This document shows positions 1 through 5,923 of a DNA stretch of 5,923 nucleotides, in pieces. Each line of letters opens with the position of its first letter. Within the stretch, counting starts at the first letter, position 1. The DNA lies in assembly GCA_021827245.1 (NCBI GenBank), contig JAKAWN010000421.1, forward strand, positions 1 to 5,923, given 5' to 3'. This stretch comes from Acidobacteriota bacterium. GTDB lineage: Bacteria; Acidobacteriota; Terriglobia; UBA7540. The translations under genes and the position numbers were made by a program. The notes under the pieces were generated by a model. It was not told the DNA's origin and did not search any database. It saw only the letters and a program-made list of their open reading frames with translations.

Positions 1-356
1 TTCTTGGCGGACGGATTCTGCGACACCAACTCGCACCCGTAGAGACCTGCCCTGCCCGCTGAGGTCGGCCAGACGAACCCATTTGTCGCTCCTGTAAACG
101 TAATCTCCGTGTAAGGTGAGCACCGAACGCTTACCCCAAACTTCATATCGATTTCTGCCTGCACCTTTACGGGCGCATCGACATAAACCGTTTCGCCATA
201 AGTAGCGGCATTAATGGCCTCCTGGATTCCGCCCGTCGATGACCCCTCTGAATAGTCGCTGGCAAAATGGACGTGGGCGAAAGAAACACTTTTTGCCCAC
301 CCTGGAGCTGTCAAACACCAGATGAGAAGTGCAGTAATGACCTGAGAAATGCGCAT
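1..356 (-). CDS. Secreted protein with N-terminus resembling parallel beta-helix/pectate-lyase-like proteins (partial, cut by left edge)
   Basis: The frame is open from an ATG at 356 to the left edge, giving 118 residues; the rest of the gene is outside. Residues 1-21 look like a Sec signal peptide: Arg2 in the n-region, a hydrophobic core VITALLIWCLTA, then PGWA with likely cleavage after Ala21. The mature part has TGGIQEAINAATYGETVYV (41-59), which resembles the opening of pectate-lyase-like right-handed beta-helix proteins, where a GIQ-A-I-AA helix and a G-TVYV strand precede the first coil. Alternating short strands follow (VKVQAEIDM, VSVRCS, EITFTG). Cys79 and Cys108 could form a disulfide outside the cytoplasm. 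GAGGTG lies six bases before the ATG, a strong ribosome site, and the gap to the upstream stop is only 23 bases, so it belongs to the same transcript. A role in cleaving, epimerising or binding the polymer is inferred only; the catalytic region is not visible and the protein could be non-enzymatic. Confidence 0.82.
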   Translation of the reverse strand, partial: MRISQVITALLIWCLTAPGWAKSVSFAHVHFASDYSEGSSTGGIQEAINAATYGETVYVDAPVKVQAEIDMKFGVSVRCSPYTEITFTGATNGFVWPTSAGRAGLYGCELVSQNPSAK

Positions 357-362
357 TCGTAC

Positions 363-368
363 CACCTC
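363..368 (-). promoter_or_regulatory. Ribosome binding site of the beta-helix-like gene
   Basis: The minus strand reads GAGGTG, a full match to part of the anti-Shine-Dalgarno complement, six bases before ATG 356. It lies in the only intergenic gap of the window and strongly supports this start. Confidence 0.8.
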
Positions 369-379
369 GTTTTGACGCC

Positions 380-1852
380 CTACCCCCGAGCGAGCTGTTC
401 CAGGGGAACGCTTCGGGAATTCGCAGCAGGCTGTGCCTGCGCGAGGGAAGGCTTTTTCCCCTCGGCCCAAACTCTGCACTCGTTACATAGTGCGATCAGG
501 AGCCCCCAAAAAAGCCAGATTTGACCTGAGGATTCCGTGGGAGTAAATGCATTGAGAACGGCGAGTCCTGCGCACGCGAGAAGTGTTGTTGCCAGCAGCG
601 CATTGAATTCTGCACCCTTATTAGAAGCCAGTAACCGAAAGCCGAGAATCCACCACGCACCGAGAAATGCCAGAAAAGCAACCAGCGTGAAGATCCCCCC
701 CTCCAGAACGAAGTTGAGATAGGAAGAGTGTAAAGCGATCGTCAATGGCCGCCCGTGATAGGTTGGATCAAAGTAGGGTCGCAGGTAAAAGGACGCGTTG
801 CCCAGACCGATGCCAGACAGTAAATAATCAGGGTTGCGTTGTAGAAATTCGAGGGCAGCCTTTTCGGGGGGCGGTATTGAACCAACCCGCTTCGTGACCC
901 TCGCTGCTACTACCTCTGAGGACAGCTTGGAACCAGCATAGCCAACCAAGACGGCAGCAGCGAGACCAATTCCCAAAGCAACGCTTGCTACTCCCGAGAG
1001 TTTCCGACGGCCTGGATAAACGGCAAGGATCGCAGCGATGACGGGGATTGTCAGAGCGAGTGCAAAGAAGCTCGATGTTGCGAATGTCAGAATAAATACC
1101 ACCGCATGGAGCACAAACACCGGAATGCTTGTCAGCCAGGACTTGAGTTCCGGCATAGGGAATACGCGGGAGCAGACCAGAATCAGCAGGCTGGGAAAGA
1201 GAACCCTGGCTGCATATTTGGGCTCCCCTACGAACGATCCCACCCGAAAAATGGTCAAGCTGCCTATCTTGAATAGCCCGTAATTGTTCAGGCCGGCCTG
1301 TGCTCTATAGATGCTTAATATTGGGAGGCCGGCGTAGTACCCAATGAACTGGTACACTCCGTACGCTGCTACGATCGTGGAAATAAAAAGGACCGCCTTA
1401 AGAAGCCGGAAGGCCGCTACCTTTCCTGCCGCAAGTGCAGCCACAACCACGAGGACGGCTACCCTCAGCAGTAAAGCAACAAACTCCACCTCAGGCCGCA
1501 ACAAGGGGCCGCGAAGCGCTCCAAAACCTCCCGAAGATCCCCCCGAAAGCCGCAGGTAACTCGCAAGAGTGGAAAGGGCAACGATGAGGAGAAACAGGGC
1601 TACCGTGGCGGGAATTCTGAGGCGGGCGGTAAACCGGCTCCTGATGGCGAAGTGCGCGGGAAGTGCAAACAAAATCAGGAGGATTACGATTTTGTCCAGG
1701 CTCCACGTGACACCCAACTGAAAGTCGAAATCGTACATTGGCATGACAACCACAATAAGAACAGGAATCCATGCCGGCTTGAGGAACGCAATGACCAGGG
1801 CGGGAACGCCTATGGACAGGTAAAGGGCGATCAATAGCCAGCTAGGAAGCAA
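380..1852 (-). CDS. O-antigen ligase/polymerase family (Wzy_C) membrane protein
   Basis: This predicted inner-membrane protein has 490 residues from the proposed TTG start. By eye it has about 10-12 hydrophobic segments, for example near 4-23, 28-39, 53-70, 81-100, 124-142, 149-175, 216-229, 241-260, 262-279, 287-305, 383-407, 417-435 and 444-458. Motifs typical of the Wzy_C superfamily are RVGSFVGEPKYAA (203-215), GIGLGN (347-352) and HSSYLNFVLEGG (375-386). The stretch from about 307 to 380 would be the large periplasmic loop that carries function in this superfamily. The C-terminus (about 463-490) is a polar cytoplasmic tail. Beside a Wzx-type flippase, the likeliest role is polymerising repeat units (Wzy), but WaaL-like ligases share this domain, so no symbol is given. 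The frame also allows a TTG at 1888 (502 residues), but no ribosome site precedes that codon and the 12 extra residues are polar. TTG 1852 has GGGAGG six bases upstream and overlaps the glycosyltransferase by 11 bases. The next gene starts 23 bases downstream. Confidence 0.88.
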   Translation of the reverse strand: MLPSWLLIALYLSIGVPALVIAFLKPAWIPVLIVVVMPMYDFDFQLGVTWSLDKIVILLILFALPAHFAIRSRFTARLRIPATVALFLLIVALSTLASYLRLSGGSSGGFGALRGPLLRPEVEFVALLLRVAVLVVVAALAAGKVAAFRLLKAVLFISTIVAAYGVYQFIGYYAGLPILSIYRAQAGLNNYGLFKIGSLTIFRVGSFVGEPKYAARVLFPSLLILVCSRVFPMPELKSWLTSIPVFVLHAVVFILTFATSSFFALALTIPVIAAILAVYPGRRKLSGVASVALGIGLAAAVLVGYAGSKLSSEVVAARVTKRVGSIPPPEKAALEFLQRNPDYLLSGIGLGNASFYLRPYFDPTYHGRPLTIALHSSYLNFVLEGGIFTLVAFLAFLGAWWILGFRLLASNKGAEFNALLATTLLACAGLAVLNAFTPTESSGQIWLFWGLLIALCNECRVWAEGKKPSLAQAQPAANSRSVPLEQLARG

Positions 1853-3002
1853 GCACGGCCTCCCTTCCTGTCTGTGCCGCGCCGTCAAAAAGACATAACT
1901 GGAGCAGTGTCCAAACAGCGCTTCGCCAGCGGTCGATACCTAGACTTTGCCCCATATACGCGGCTTTCTCGCCGTATGTCGATCGCAGTTTAGGGTCCCT
2001 CAGTAGACGTCGCATAGCTTCTGCCATAGGCTCAACAGCCGGAGGAACCATCTCGCCGTTGAATCCGGGGATGACAATGTTGGGCAGACCACCAATGTAC
2101 GTTGTTACCACCGGCTTACCCATGTGCAACGCTTCAATGCAAGACAGCGAGGTCCCCTCGTGGCGGAGAGTGGGTATGACAACAATATCAGCTCGCTGGT
2201 ACATTTTCGGCATTTCATCGAAGGGCACATCCGTTATCTCGACGAGCCCAGTGAAGCCGCTCTGAACCGCGACGCGCGCCAAATGATCCTGCATGTCGCC
2301 TTTGCCGCAAAAAACTACGCGAAACCGCTCCCCTGATTTCCAGAGCCTCAGGCAGGCTTCGAACAGGAGTCCCACCCCGCGTTTTTCCTCGCACCGGCGC
2401 GGGCAAAGGACGACAGGCAGGCCGTCGGTGCTTTTCACCGCTGGAAGGGGTCCATGAGGGAACTGCTCGGGGTCAGCAAAATTCGGCACGTAATGGCACT
2501 TGGAGATCACAAGGCTTTCATCTTTGAAGGTACTCAAACACCAATTGATATAGTTCGTATCCACGCACAGGACCCCTTGGGCCTTGCGGAGCACGCGCCG
2601 ATTGAGCGCCCTAATAACCAACTGCTTCAATGAAGAGTAACGCCCATCCCACCAAATTCCGTGCTGGATTGCGACAGACCTTTTCCTGATGTGCGGAAAG
2701 GTGTACTCCATGACACAGTAGATCACCGGAGCATCATGGGGAATCAGGCGGTGAGCGCGGTGGTTAAATGTAGCGTTGCCTCTTGCGCCGTCCAGCGGCC
2801 TTAACCCAACAACGTTTACCTCGGGAGCAATTTGGCGCTCGAAATCTGCTTTGGCTCTCTGGATGATCGTACATGCCTTACCATGAGAGGCCAGAAGGCG
2901 CGAAAGTTCCCGGGCGTACCTCTGAAGGCCCCCGTGCTGTTCAGCACTCCCATCCGGATTAAGATACCGTTGGGTGATGAGATATGCGGAGGATTCGGTC
3001 AC
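1842..3002 (-). CDS. Glycosyltransferase family 4 (GT-B fold, retaining)
   Basis: This 386-residue protein is the usual length for GT4. It is predicted to transfer a sugar from a nucleotide-sugar donor to the growing lipid-linked oligosaccharide at the cytoplasmic face of the inner membrane. The N-terminal acceptor domain has the glycine-rich loop HGGLQRYARELSRLL (23-37). The C-terminal donor domain has VVLCPRRCEEKRGV (197-210, the position of the family's basic K/R-G segment), FRVVFCGKGD (227-236), the ADIVVIPTLR strand (271-280) and the EX7E signature in HEGTSLSCIE (281-290, Glu282 and Glu290), then GKPVVTT (295-301) with IGGLPNIV (303-310). A C-terminal helix (about 355-372) probably packs back on the N-domain. 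The GTG start shares four bases (GTGA) with the methyltransferase stop, and GGGAGG lies 10 bases upstream, a classic coupling arrangement. The TAG stop overlaps the next gene by 11 bases if that gene starts at 1852. Donor and linkage cannot be assigned. Confidence 0.95.
   Translation of the reverse strand: MTESSAYLITQRYLNPDGSAEQHGGLQRYARELSRLLASHGKACTIIQRAKADFERQIAPEVNVVGLRPLDGARGNATFNHRAHRLIPHDAPVIYCVMEYTFPHIRKRSVAIQHGIWWDGRYSSLKQLVIRALNRRVLRKAQGVLCVDTNYINWCLSTFKDESLVISKCHYVPNFADPEQFPHGPLPAVKSTDGLPVVLCPRRCEEKRGVGLLFEACLRLWKSGERFRVVFCGKGDMQDHLARVAVQSGFTGLVEITDVPFDEMPKMYQRADIVVIPTLRHEGTSLSCIEALHMGKPVVTTYIGGLPNIVIPGFNGEMVPPAVEPMAEAMRRLLRDPKLRSTYGEKAAYMGQSLGIDRWRSAVWTLLQLCLFDGAAQTGREAVLAS
1859..1864 (-). 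promoter_or_regulatory. Ribosome binding site deciding the Wzy_C gene start
   Basis: The minus strand reads GGGAGG here, extended on its 5' side to AAGGGAGG, with six bases to TTG 1852. This is close to ideal spacing and sits inside the 3' end of the glycosyltransferase gene. No comparable site precedes the alternative TTG at 1888. Confidence 0.75.
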
Positions 3003-4009
3003 GGAGTGGGCGCCTCCCGCACATGCCGGGCAGCGTGCGCGAACGGCATCTGTTTACGCGCAAGTACCCAAATGGTGTGACCGGAAGGCCTCTCATGCGA
3101 ACTTGCGAGGCTTCTCGTTTGTCTCCAGCCATTAACAAGGGACAGAACTGGGGGCAAAATGGAGAGCAGGTGCTTTCCACCCTTCTTAATTACCGCTTTG
3201 AACGACCGTGAGGACCTCAGCCCAAAGTCCATTCCGTTACCGCGAGTCCACGCCCCAAGGCTCTCCAGGCTAACCATGGCCAATGCTTTGTTCAGGGTGC
3301 TTTCGTCAAAAAAGGTCAGGTGCTCGAAGCTCGTGGTAAATCCGCGCCATCGCTCGCCAAACTTTCCGGCGCATCCGCCGTTTGGCGTGGACAGGAGGAC
3401 AAGACCGCCTGGCTTCAGAATCCTATGAATCTCGCGGAGCCATTCGACCGGGTCGATCAGGTGCTCGATGACTTCGAGAGCGGTGACGACGTCAAACGAG
3501 GCCCCCTCGAAATCTGCTTGCCCTAGACTTCCGGCAAAGACGTCGACGCCAAATGACCGCTTTGCCTGCGCTGCCGCGTACGGCGAGATATCGACCCCCA
3601 TGACGATAAAGCCGCGTCGCCTAGCGACGTGCAGCAGGTGACCGCCAGCGCAGCCAATATCCAAGAGACGCTTACCGCGGGGCGCCACATAGCGTTCGAT
3701 GACGTGCAAGGCAAGAAATCCTGGATGCTCACGATGCTTTAGTGCGACCCCTTGCATAGATACATAATCCTTGTAGGCAGAACCGTGCCCGTTGTTGGTA
3801 AAGTAACTCTCGTCGTAAAAAGACACAATCGAGGCATCCAGTGGTCGGGGGTTGAGATACAGAAGGCCGCAACGGCCACAACGGACGACCGAACCTTCGT
3901 CCGCCCTAATGTATGCAGGTTGGCAGTCATCGACACCGCAAAGTGGGCAGGAAACGAACTGGAATTCTATCTTCCGACTGGTTGATGCGAATTTTTCTGT
4001 AAGCTCCAT
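2999..4009 (-). CDS. Class I SAM-dependent methyltransferase with N-terminal zinc-ribbon-like motif
   Basis: The predicted cytoplasmic enzyme has 336 residues from the chosen ATG. The N-terminus carries two CxxC pairs, CPLCG (21-25) and RCGRC (43-47), followed by LLYLNPRP (49-56), a layout common in polysaccharide-cluster methyltransferases. The Rossmann part shows SAM motif I, LLDIGCAGGHLL (115-126), the acidic residue ending strand 2 in GVDIS (138-142, Asp140), FDVVTALEVIEHLIDP (172-187) and ILKPGGLVLLSTPN (197-210), as in the Methyltransf_23/11 families. About 125 less conserved residues follow, possibly an acceptor-binding region. It probably methylates a sugar of the repeat unit, or caps the chain, but acceptor and atom (O, C or N) are unknown. 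I chose ATG 4009 because GAGGAA sits 9 bases upstream and it leaves 20 residues before the first Cys. An in-frame GTG at 4057 with GGAG 5 bases upstream would add 16 residues and lengthen the overlap with the flippase from 43 to 91 bases. The TGA stop overlaps the next start as GTGA. Confidence 0.9.
   Translation of the reverse strand: MELTEKFASTSRKIEFQFVSCPLCGVDDCQPAYIRADEGSVVRCGRCGLLYLNPRPLDASIVSFYDESYFTNNGHGSAYKDYVSMQGVALKHREHPGFLALHVIERYVAPRGKRLLDIGCAGGHLLHVARRRGFIVMGVDISPYAAAQAKRSFGVDVFAGSLGQADFEGASFDVVTALEVIEHLIDPVEWLREIHRILKPGGLVLLSTPNGGCAGKFGERWRGFTTSFEHLTFFDESTLNKALAMVSLESLGAWTRGNGMDFGLRSSRSFKAVIKKGGKHLLSILPPVLSLVNGWRQTRSLASSHERPSGHTIWVLARKQMPFAHAARHVREAPTP
3013..3018 (-). promoter_or_regulatory. 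Ribosome binding site of the glycosyltransferase
   Basis: The minus strand reads GGGAGG ten bases before GTG 3002, inside the methyltransferase 3' end. Together with the GTGA stop/start overlap it points to translational coupling. Confidence 0.65.
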
Positions 4010-5517
4010 GACAAAAGGTTCCTCACAATAGATCTCTCCCTCGTGGTGAGGGCCCACCGTAGCTCCACGGTCACGAGCCCCAAAAGCAGAACTGCCGCCA
4101 CTGCGAACTTTCGGGGGCCATTGCCAAGGGAGAAAATGAAAGCCGAAAGCGCGACGGTAGCCAGCGTTAGCCCGAGTAGCTTGAATAAGCCGTCAAAAGC
4201 TATGCCAATGAAACGACGGCTGTAGAACCACACGCCGAACCCAAAAAGGGAATATGAAACCGCAAACGTAGCCGCTAGCCCCGTGCTTCCCAATTCAGGA
4301 ATTAGTAATAGGGCTGCCACAACAAATATGACCAGCCAAAAACCATTTAATGCGAATGCGTGCCACATCCGGCCCGACCCTGCAATCGCGTTTCCTATAA
4401 CGCCGTTGATAGCCATAGCTAAGACGACAAAACTCATGATGAAAGCCAGTGGCGAGGCATCGCGGTACGCGGGACCAAAGGCGATTTTGACGATCCATGG
4501 AGCAAAGAGCGCGCAGCCGAGCGAGATGGGGAGAGTGATGGCCCAGATCAGCCGGACGTTGGTGCTGACCAGCTTGCTGAATTTCTCAGCTTGCGAAGAG
4601 GCGTAGGTTTCTGACATGAAACTGACGGCGGGAATGGAAAGGCTTCCGGGGATGACCATGATGAGCTGCGAAAAAGCGAAGGCCACACCGAAAAGGCCCA
4701 CTTGTTCGAAACCAGAATGGCGGGCCAGTAAAGTATCAGCCCACCAATACGCAGGAGCCACCAGCATGCCCGACAGAAAAGCCGGAAAAGCAAAAGAAAA
4801 TATTTCGGCAAGGATGTCGCGGGAAAACAAGACCCTTACCATGCGCGGAAACCGCCGGCGGGTCACCTTGATACCGGTCAATGTCAGATAAGCCACGCCC
4901 AGAACAGCGGCGAGCAATTGTCCGCCGAGGGCTCCGTATAGGCCCAGCGCCCAGACTCCGGCCCAAGCCAATACAAGAAAGCCCGCACTCCTGACCACCA
5001 TCGCCTTGCTATAGGCTTTGAAATCCTGCAACCCCGCTATGGCGCTCGATGCCAGGTTAAACAAAGACAAGGACAGGATCAGCAAGGCAGAGAACTGGAA
5101 AACAGGAGTCAGCGAGGCCTGACGATAAATGGCTGAGGCGATCCATCCCGAGAGGAAGAAGAATAGGATACACACGGCAAGCAAAGTGCCTGACACCAAG
5201 ACAACCGTGTCAGCCAGGATCGCTCCCCCGCGTGAAGGGTCTTTCACACAATATTCTGGCAAGAACTTTTGAAGCGCTTTGTTTTGTCCGAGGTGTGAGA
5301 CCCCCGCGACAATTCCCACCAAGGAGAGAACCAGGGTATAGACTCCGAATTCCTTCGGTCCCAAGTAACGCGCCAGGATAACCGGAGCCAAGCCGGTCAA
5401 CACCCGGCCTGCCATGCCTCCAACACCCGTGTGCAGGGCGGCGCGGACATAACGGCGGCCGACGTCGCTGGATTGGGCTTGTGAAGCTGGAGGTGAAACT
5501 TCAGAGACCGTGGGCAT
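3967..5517 (-). CDS. Wzx-type oligosaccharide (lipid-linked repeat unit) flippase
   Basis: This 516-residue inner-membrane protein of the polysaccharide transporter/MVF-like group is predicted to flip undecaprenyl-diphosphate-linked repeat units to the periplasmic face. By eye it has about 14 hydrophobic segments, near residues 37-52, 56-75, 100-126, 139-162, 175-195, 197-217, 236-256, 272-292, 322-348, 355-378, 385-406, 410-431, 445-464 and 470-488. The first helices carry the family-typical ARYLGPKEFGVY (49-60), and residues 158-166 (SAIAGLQDF) resemble the segment seen in many members. Length and topology are normal for the family. The first 20 residues are polar and Ser/Pro/Gln-rich, probably a cytoplasmic tail. 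The ATG start overlaps wecB by 17 bases; an AGGAG lies 12 bases upstream, rather far, so coupling to wecB translation may help. The TAG stop lies inside the methyltransferase gene. The substrate cannot be read from the sequence, and a related lipid or teichoic-acid flippase is possible but less likely in this setting. Confidence 0.9.
   Translation of the reverse strand: MPTVSEVSPPASQAQSSDVGRRYVRAALHTGVGGMAGRVLTGLAPVILARYLGPKEFGVYTLVLSLVGIVAGVSHLGQNKALQKFLPEYCVKDPSRGGAILADTVVLVSGTLLAVCILFFFLSGWIASAIYRQASLTPVFQFSALLILSLSLFNLASSAIAGLQDFKAYSKAMVVRSAGFLVLAWAGVWALGLYGALGGQLLAAVLGVAYLTLTGIKVTRRRFPRMVRVLFSRDILAEIFSFAFPAFLSGMLVAPAYWWADTLLARHSGFEQVGLFGVAFAFSQLIMVIPGSLSIPAVSFMSETYASSQAEKFSKLVSTNVRLIWAITLPISLGCALFAPWIVKIAFGPAYRDASPLAFIMSFVVLAMAINGVIGNAIAGSGRMWHAFALNGFWLVIFVVAALLLIPELGSTGLAATFAVSYSLFGFGVWFYSRRFIGIAFDGLFKLLGLTLATVALSAFIFSLGNGPRKFAVAAVLLLGLVTVELRWALTTRERSIVRNLLSWSLQKNSHQPVGR
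4019..4024 (-). promoter_or_regulatory. Ribosome binding site favouring the ATG start of the methyltransferase
   Basis: The minus strand reads GAGGAA nine bases before ATG 4009. It competes with a GGAG five bases before the in-frame GTG at 4057, so the start choice is likely but not settled. Confidence 0.55.
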
Positions 5518-5923
5518 AAATTTCAGCGGCTCCTGCCGTGTCAGATGGCAACTCCTTGGTGAAAGACTTCAGCGCCTCGATGATTCGCATGGCGGCGCGG
5601 CCGTCCCCGTAAGGATTGTCCGCAGCCTTTGGTCGGTTACTCTCATCCTGCAGACCCTCTGTTACGGAGGAAACTATGTCTGCTTGCCGCGTGCCGACCA
5701 GCTTGATGAAGCCGCGCTGGATTCCTTCGGGCCGCTCGGTGACGTCCCGCAAGACCAGGACGCGCTTGCCGAGCGATGGAGCTTCTTCCTGCACGCCGCC
5801 CGAATCGCTCAGGATCAAGCTGCTGTGCTGCATCAGCCAGACAAAAGAGACGTAATCAACAGGTGGAAGCAGATGCACCGCCGGAATGCCACTCAGAATT
5901 TCCTGGGCGGGCTGCCGGACCTT
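5501..5923 (-). CDS. wecB: UDP-N-acetylglucosamine 2-epimerase, non-hydrolysing (C-terminal part, cut by right edge)
   Basis: The enzyme interconverts UDP-GlcNAc and UDP-ManNAc in the cytoplasm, supplying ManNAc-type sugars for surface polysaccharides. The frame is open to the right edge, so only the last 140 residues are present and the true start lies outside. Matches to the WecB family, counted from the first visible residue, are KVRQPAQEIL (1-10), FVWLMQHSSLILSDSGG (27-43), QEEAPSLGK (45-53), the VTERPE segment (61-66), LVGT (75-78) and NPYGDG (103-108). In the family the SDSGG/QEEAP region binds the UDP part, and all of it is intact here. The last 20 or so residues (after EALKSF) run slightly beyond the usual E. 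coli-type end and look unconserved. The TGA stop lies inside the next gene, a 17-base overlap that suggests co-translation with the flippase. An internal GTG at 5878 is a valine codon of the conserved domain, not a start. The family call is very secure; the N-terminal catalytic residues cannot be checked. Confidence 0.96.
   Translation of the reverse strand, partial: KVRQPAQEILSGIPAVHLLPPVDYVSFVWLMQHSSLILSDSGGVQEEAPSLGKRVLVLRDVTERPEGIQRGFIKLVGTRQADIVSSVTEGLQDESNRPKAADNPYGDGRAAMRIIEALKSFTKELPSDTAGAAEIYAHGL
5530..5534 (-). promoter_or_regulatory. Possible, distant ribosome binding site of the flippase
   Basis: The minus strand reads AGGAG twelve bases before ATG 5517, inside the wecB 3' end. 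The spacing is longer than usual, so initiation may rely partly on ribosomes finishing wecB. Confidence 0.45.

Larger units (their letters stand above)
1..5923 (-). other. Polysaccharide biosynthesis operon segment (Wzx/Wzy-type)
   Basis: Six consecutive genes share one strand. Junctions run from 43-, 17-, 11- and 4-base overlaps to one 23-base gap, leaving no room for internal terminators or ordinary promoters between genes. The gene content (epimerase, flippase, methyltransferase, glycosyltransferase, Wzy_C protein, secreted beta-helix-like protein) fits synthesis and export of an O-antigen, capsule or exopolysaccharide. Both ends of the operon are outside the window. Confidence 0.85.

Noticed and set aside
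357..379. Possible terminator or promoter in the only intergenic gap
   Set aside because: The 23 bases hold the ribosome binding site but no stem-loop with a T-run and no room for a -35/-10 pair.
267..524. 85-codon open frame on the plus strand at the left end
   Set aside because: It lies antisense to the start of the beta-helix-like gene and the end of the Wzy_C gene, both well supported. The product is of unusual composition with no recognisable motif.
1491..1772. 93-codon minus-strand frame inside the Wzy_C gene
   Set aside because: It is an out-of-frame shadow rich in Cys, His, Pro and Arg; the overlapping frame gives clear membrane segments and family motifs.
2959..3180. 73-codon minus-strand frame spanning the methyltransferase/glycosyltransferase junction
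   Set aside because: It overlaps two genes in another frame. The four-base stop/start overlap there is a normal operon junction and leaves no room for a third gene.
4283..4606. 107-codon open frame on the plus strand
   Set aside because: It is fully antisense to the flippase gene, whose membrane-helix coding explains the open frame, and it has no motif of its own.
5501..5878. A short stand-alone gene starting at GTG 5878
   Set aside because: The frame continues without a stop to the right edge and the extra residues (for example VRQPAQEIL) match WecB, so the GTG is an internal valine codon.

Overview
The window looks like the interior of a bacterial cell-surface or exopolysaccharide gene cluster. 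Six genes lie on the minus strand, all read right to left, and they overlap or nearly touch. No gene is supported on the plus strand, and there is no gene-free stretch longer than 23 bases. I found no RNA gene, insertion sequence, CRISPR array, terminator or convincing internal promoter, so I read it as part of one long transcription unit entering at the right edge and leaving at the left edge.

In transcription order: (1) 5923-5501, the C-terminal part of a non-hydrolysing UDP-N-acetylglucosamine 2-epimerase (WecB), which makes UDP-ManNAc; (2) 5517-3967, a 516-residue Wzx-type polysaccharide flippase; (3) 4009-2999, a class I SAM-dependent methyltransferase with an N-terminal zinc-ribbon-like four-cysteine motif; (4) 3002-1842, a family GT4 retaining glycosyltransferase; (5) 1852-380, a multipass membrane protein of the O-antigen ligase/polymerase (Wzy_C) superfamily, for which I propose a TTG start with a strong ribosome binding site; (6) 356-1, the first 118 residues of a signal-peptide-bearing protein that resembles the N-terminus of parallel beta-helix (pectate-lyase-like) proteins and is cut by the left edge.

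Together the genes fit the Wzx/Wzy route. Nucleotide sugar is supplied by WecB. Repeat units are built and decorated in the cytoplasm by the glycosyltransferase and possibly the methyltransferase. Wzx flips the lipid-linked unit across the inner membrane, the Wzy_C protein polymerises or ligates it outside, and the secreted beta-helix protein may trim, modify or bind the polymer. The initiating phosphoglycosyl transferase, the chain-length/export proteins and the remaining glycosyltransferases are not in the window.

The base composition appears moderately GC-rich by eye. The use of GTG and TTG starts with clear Shine-Dalgarno sequences and the Wzx/Wzy layout suggest a Gram-negative bacterium. 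The sequence does not fix the phylum; an environmental lineage such as Acidobacteriota is only a guess. I see no clearly novel system. The most interesting items are the partial beta-helix protein and the uncertain role of the Wzy_C protein.
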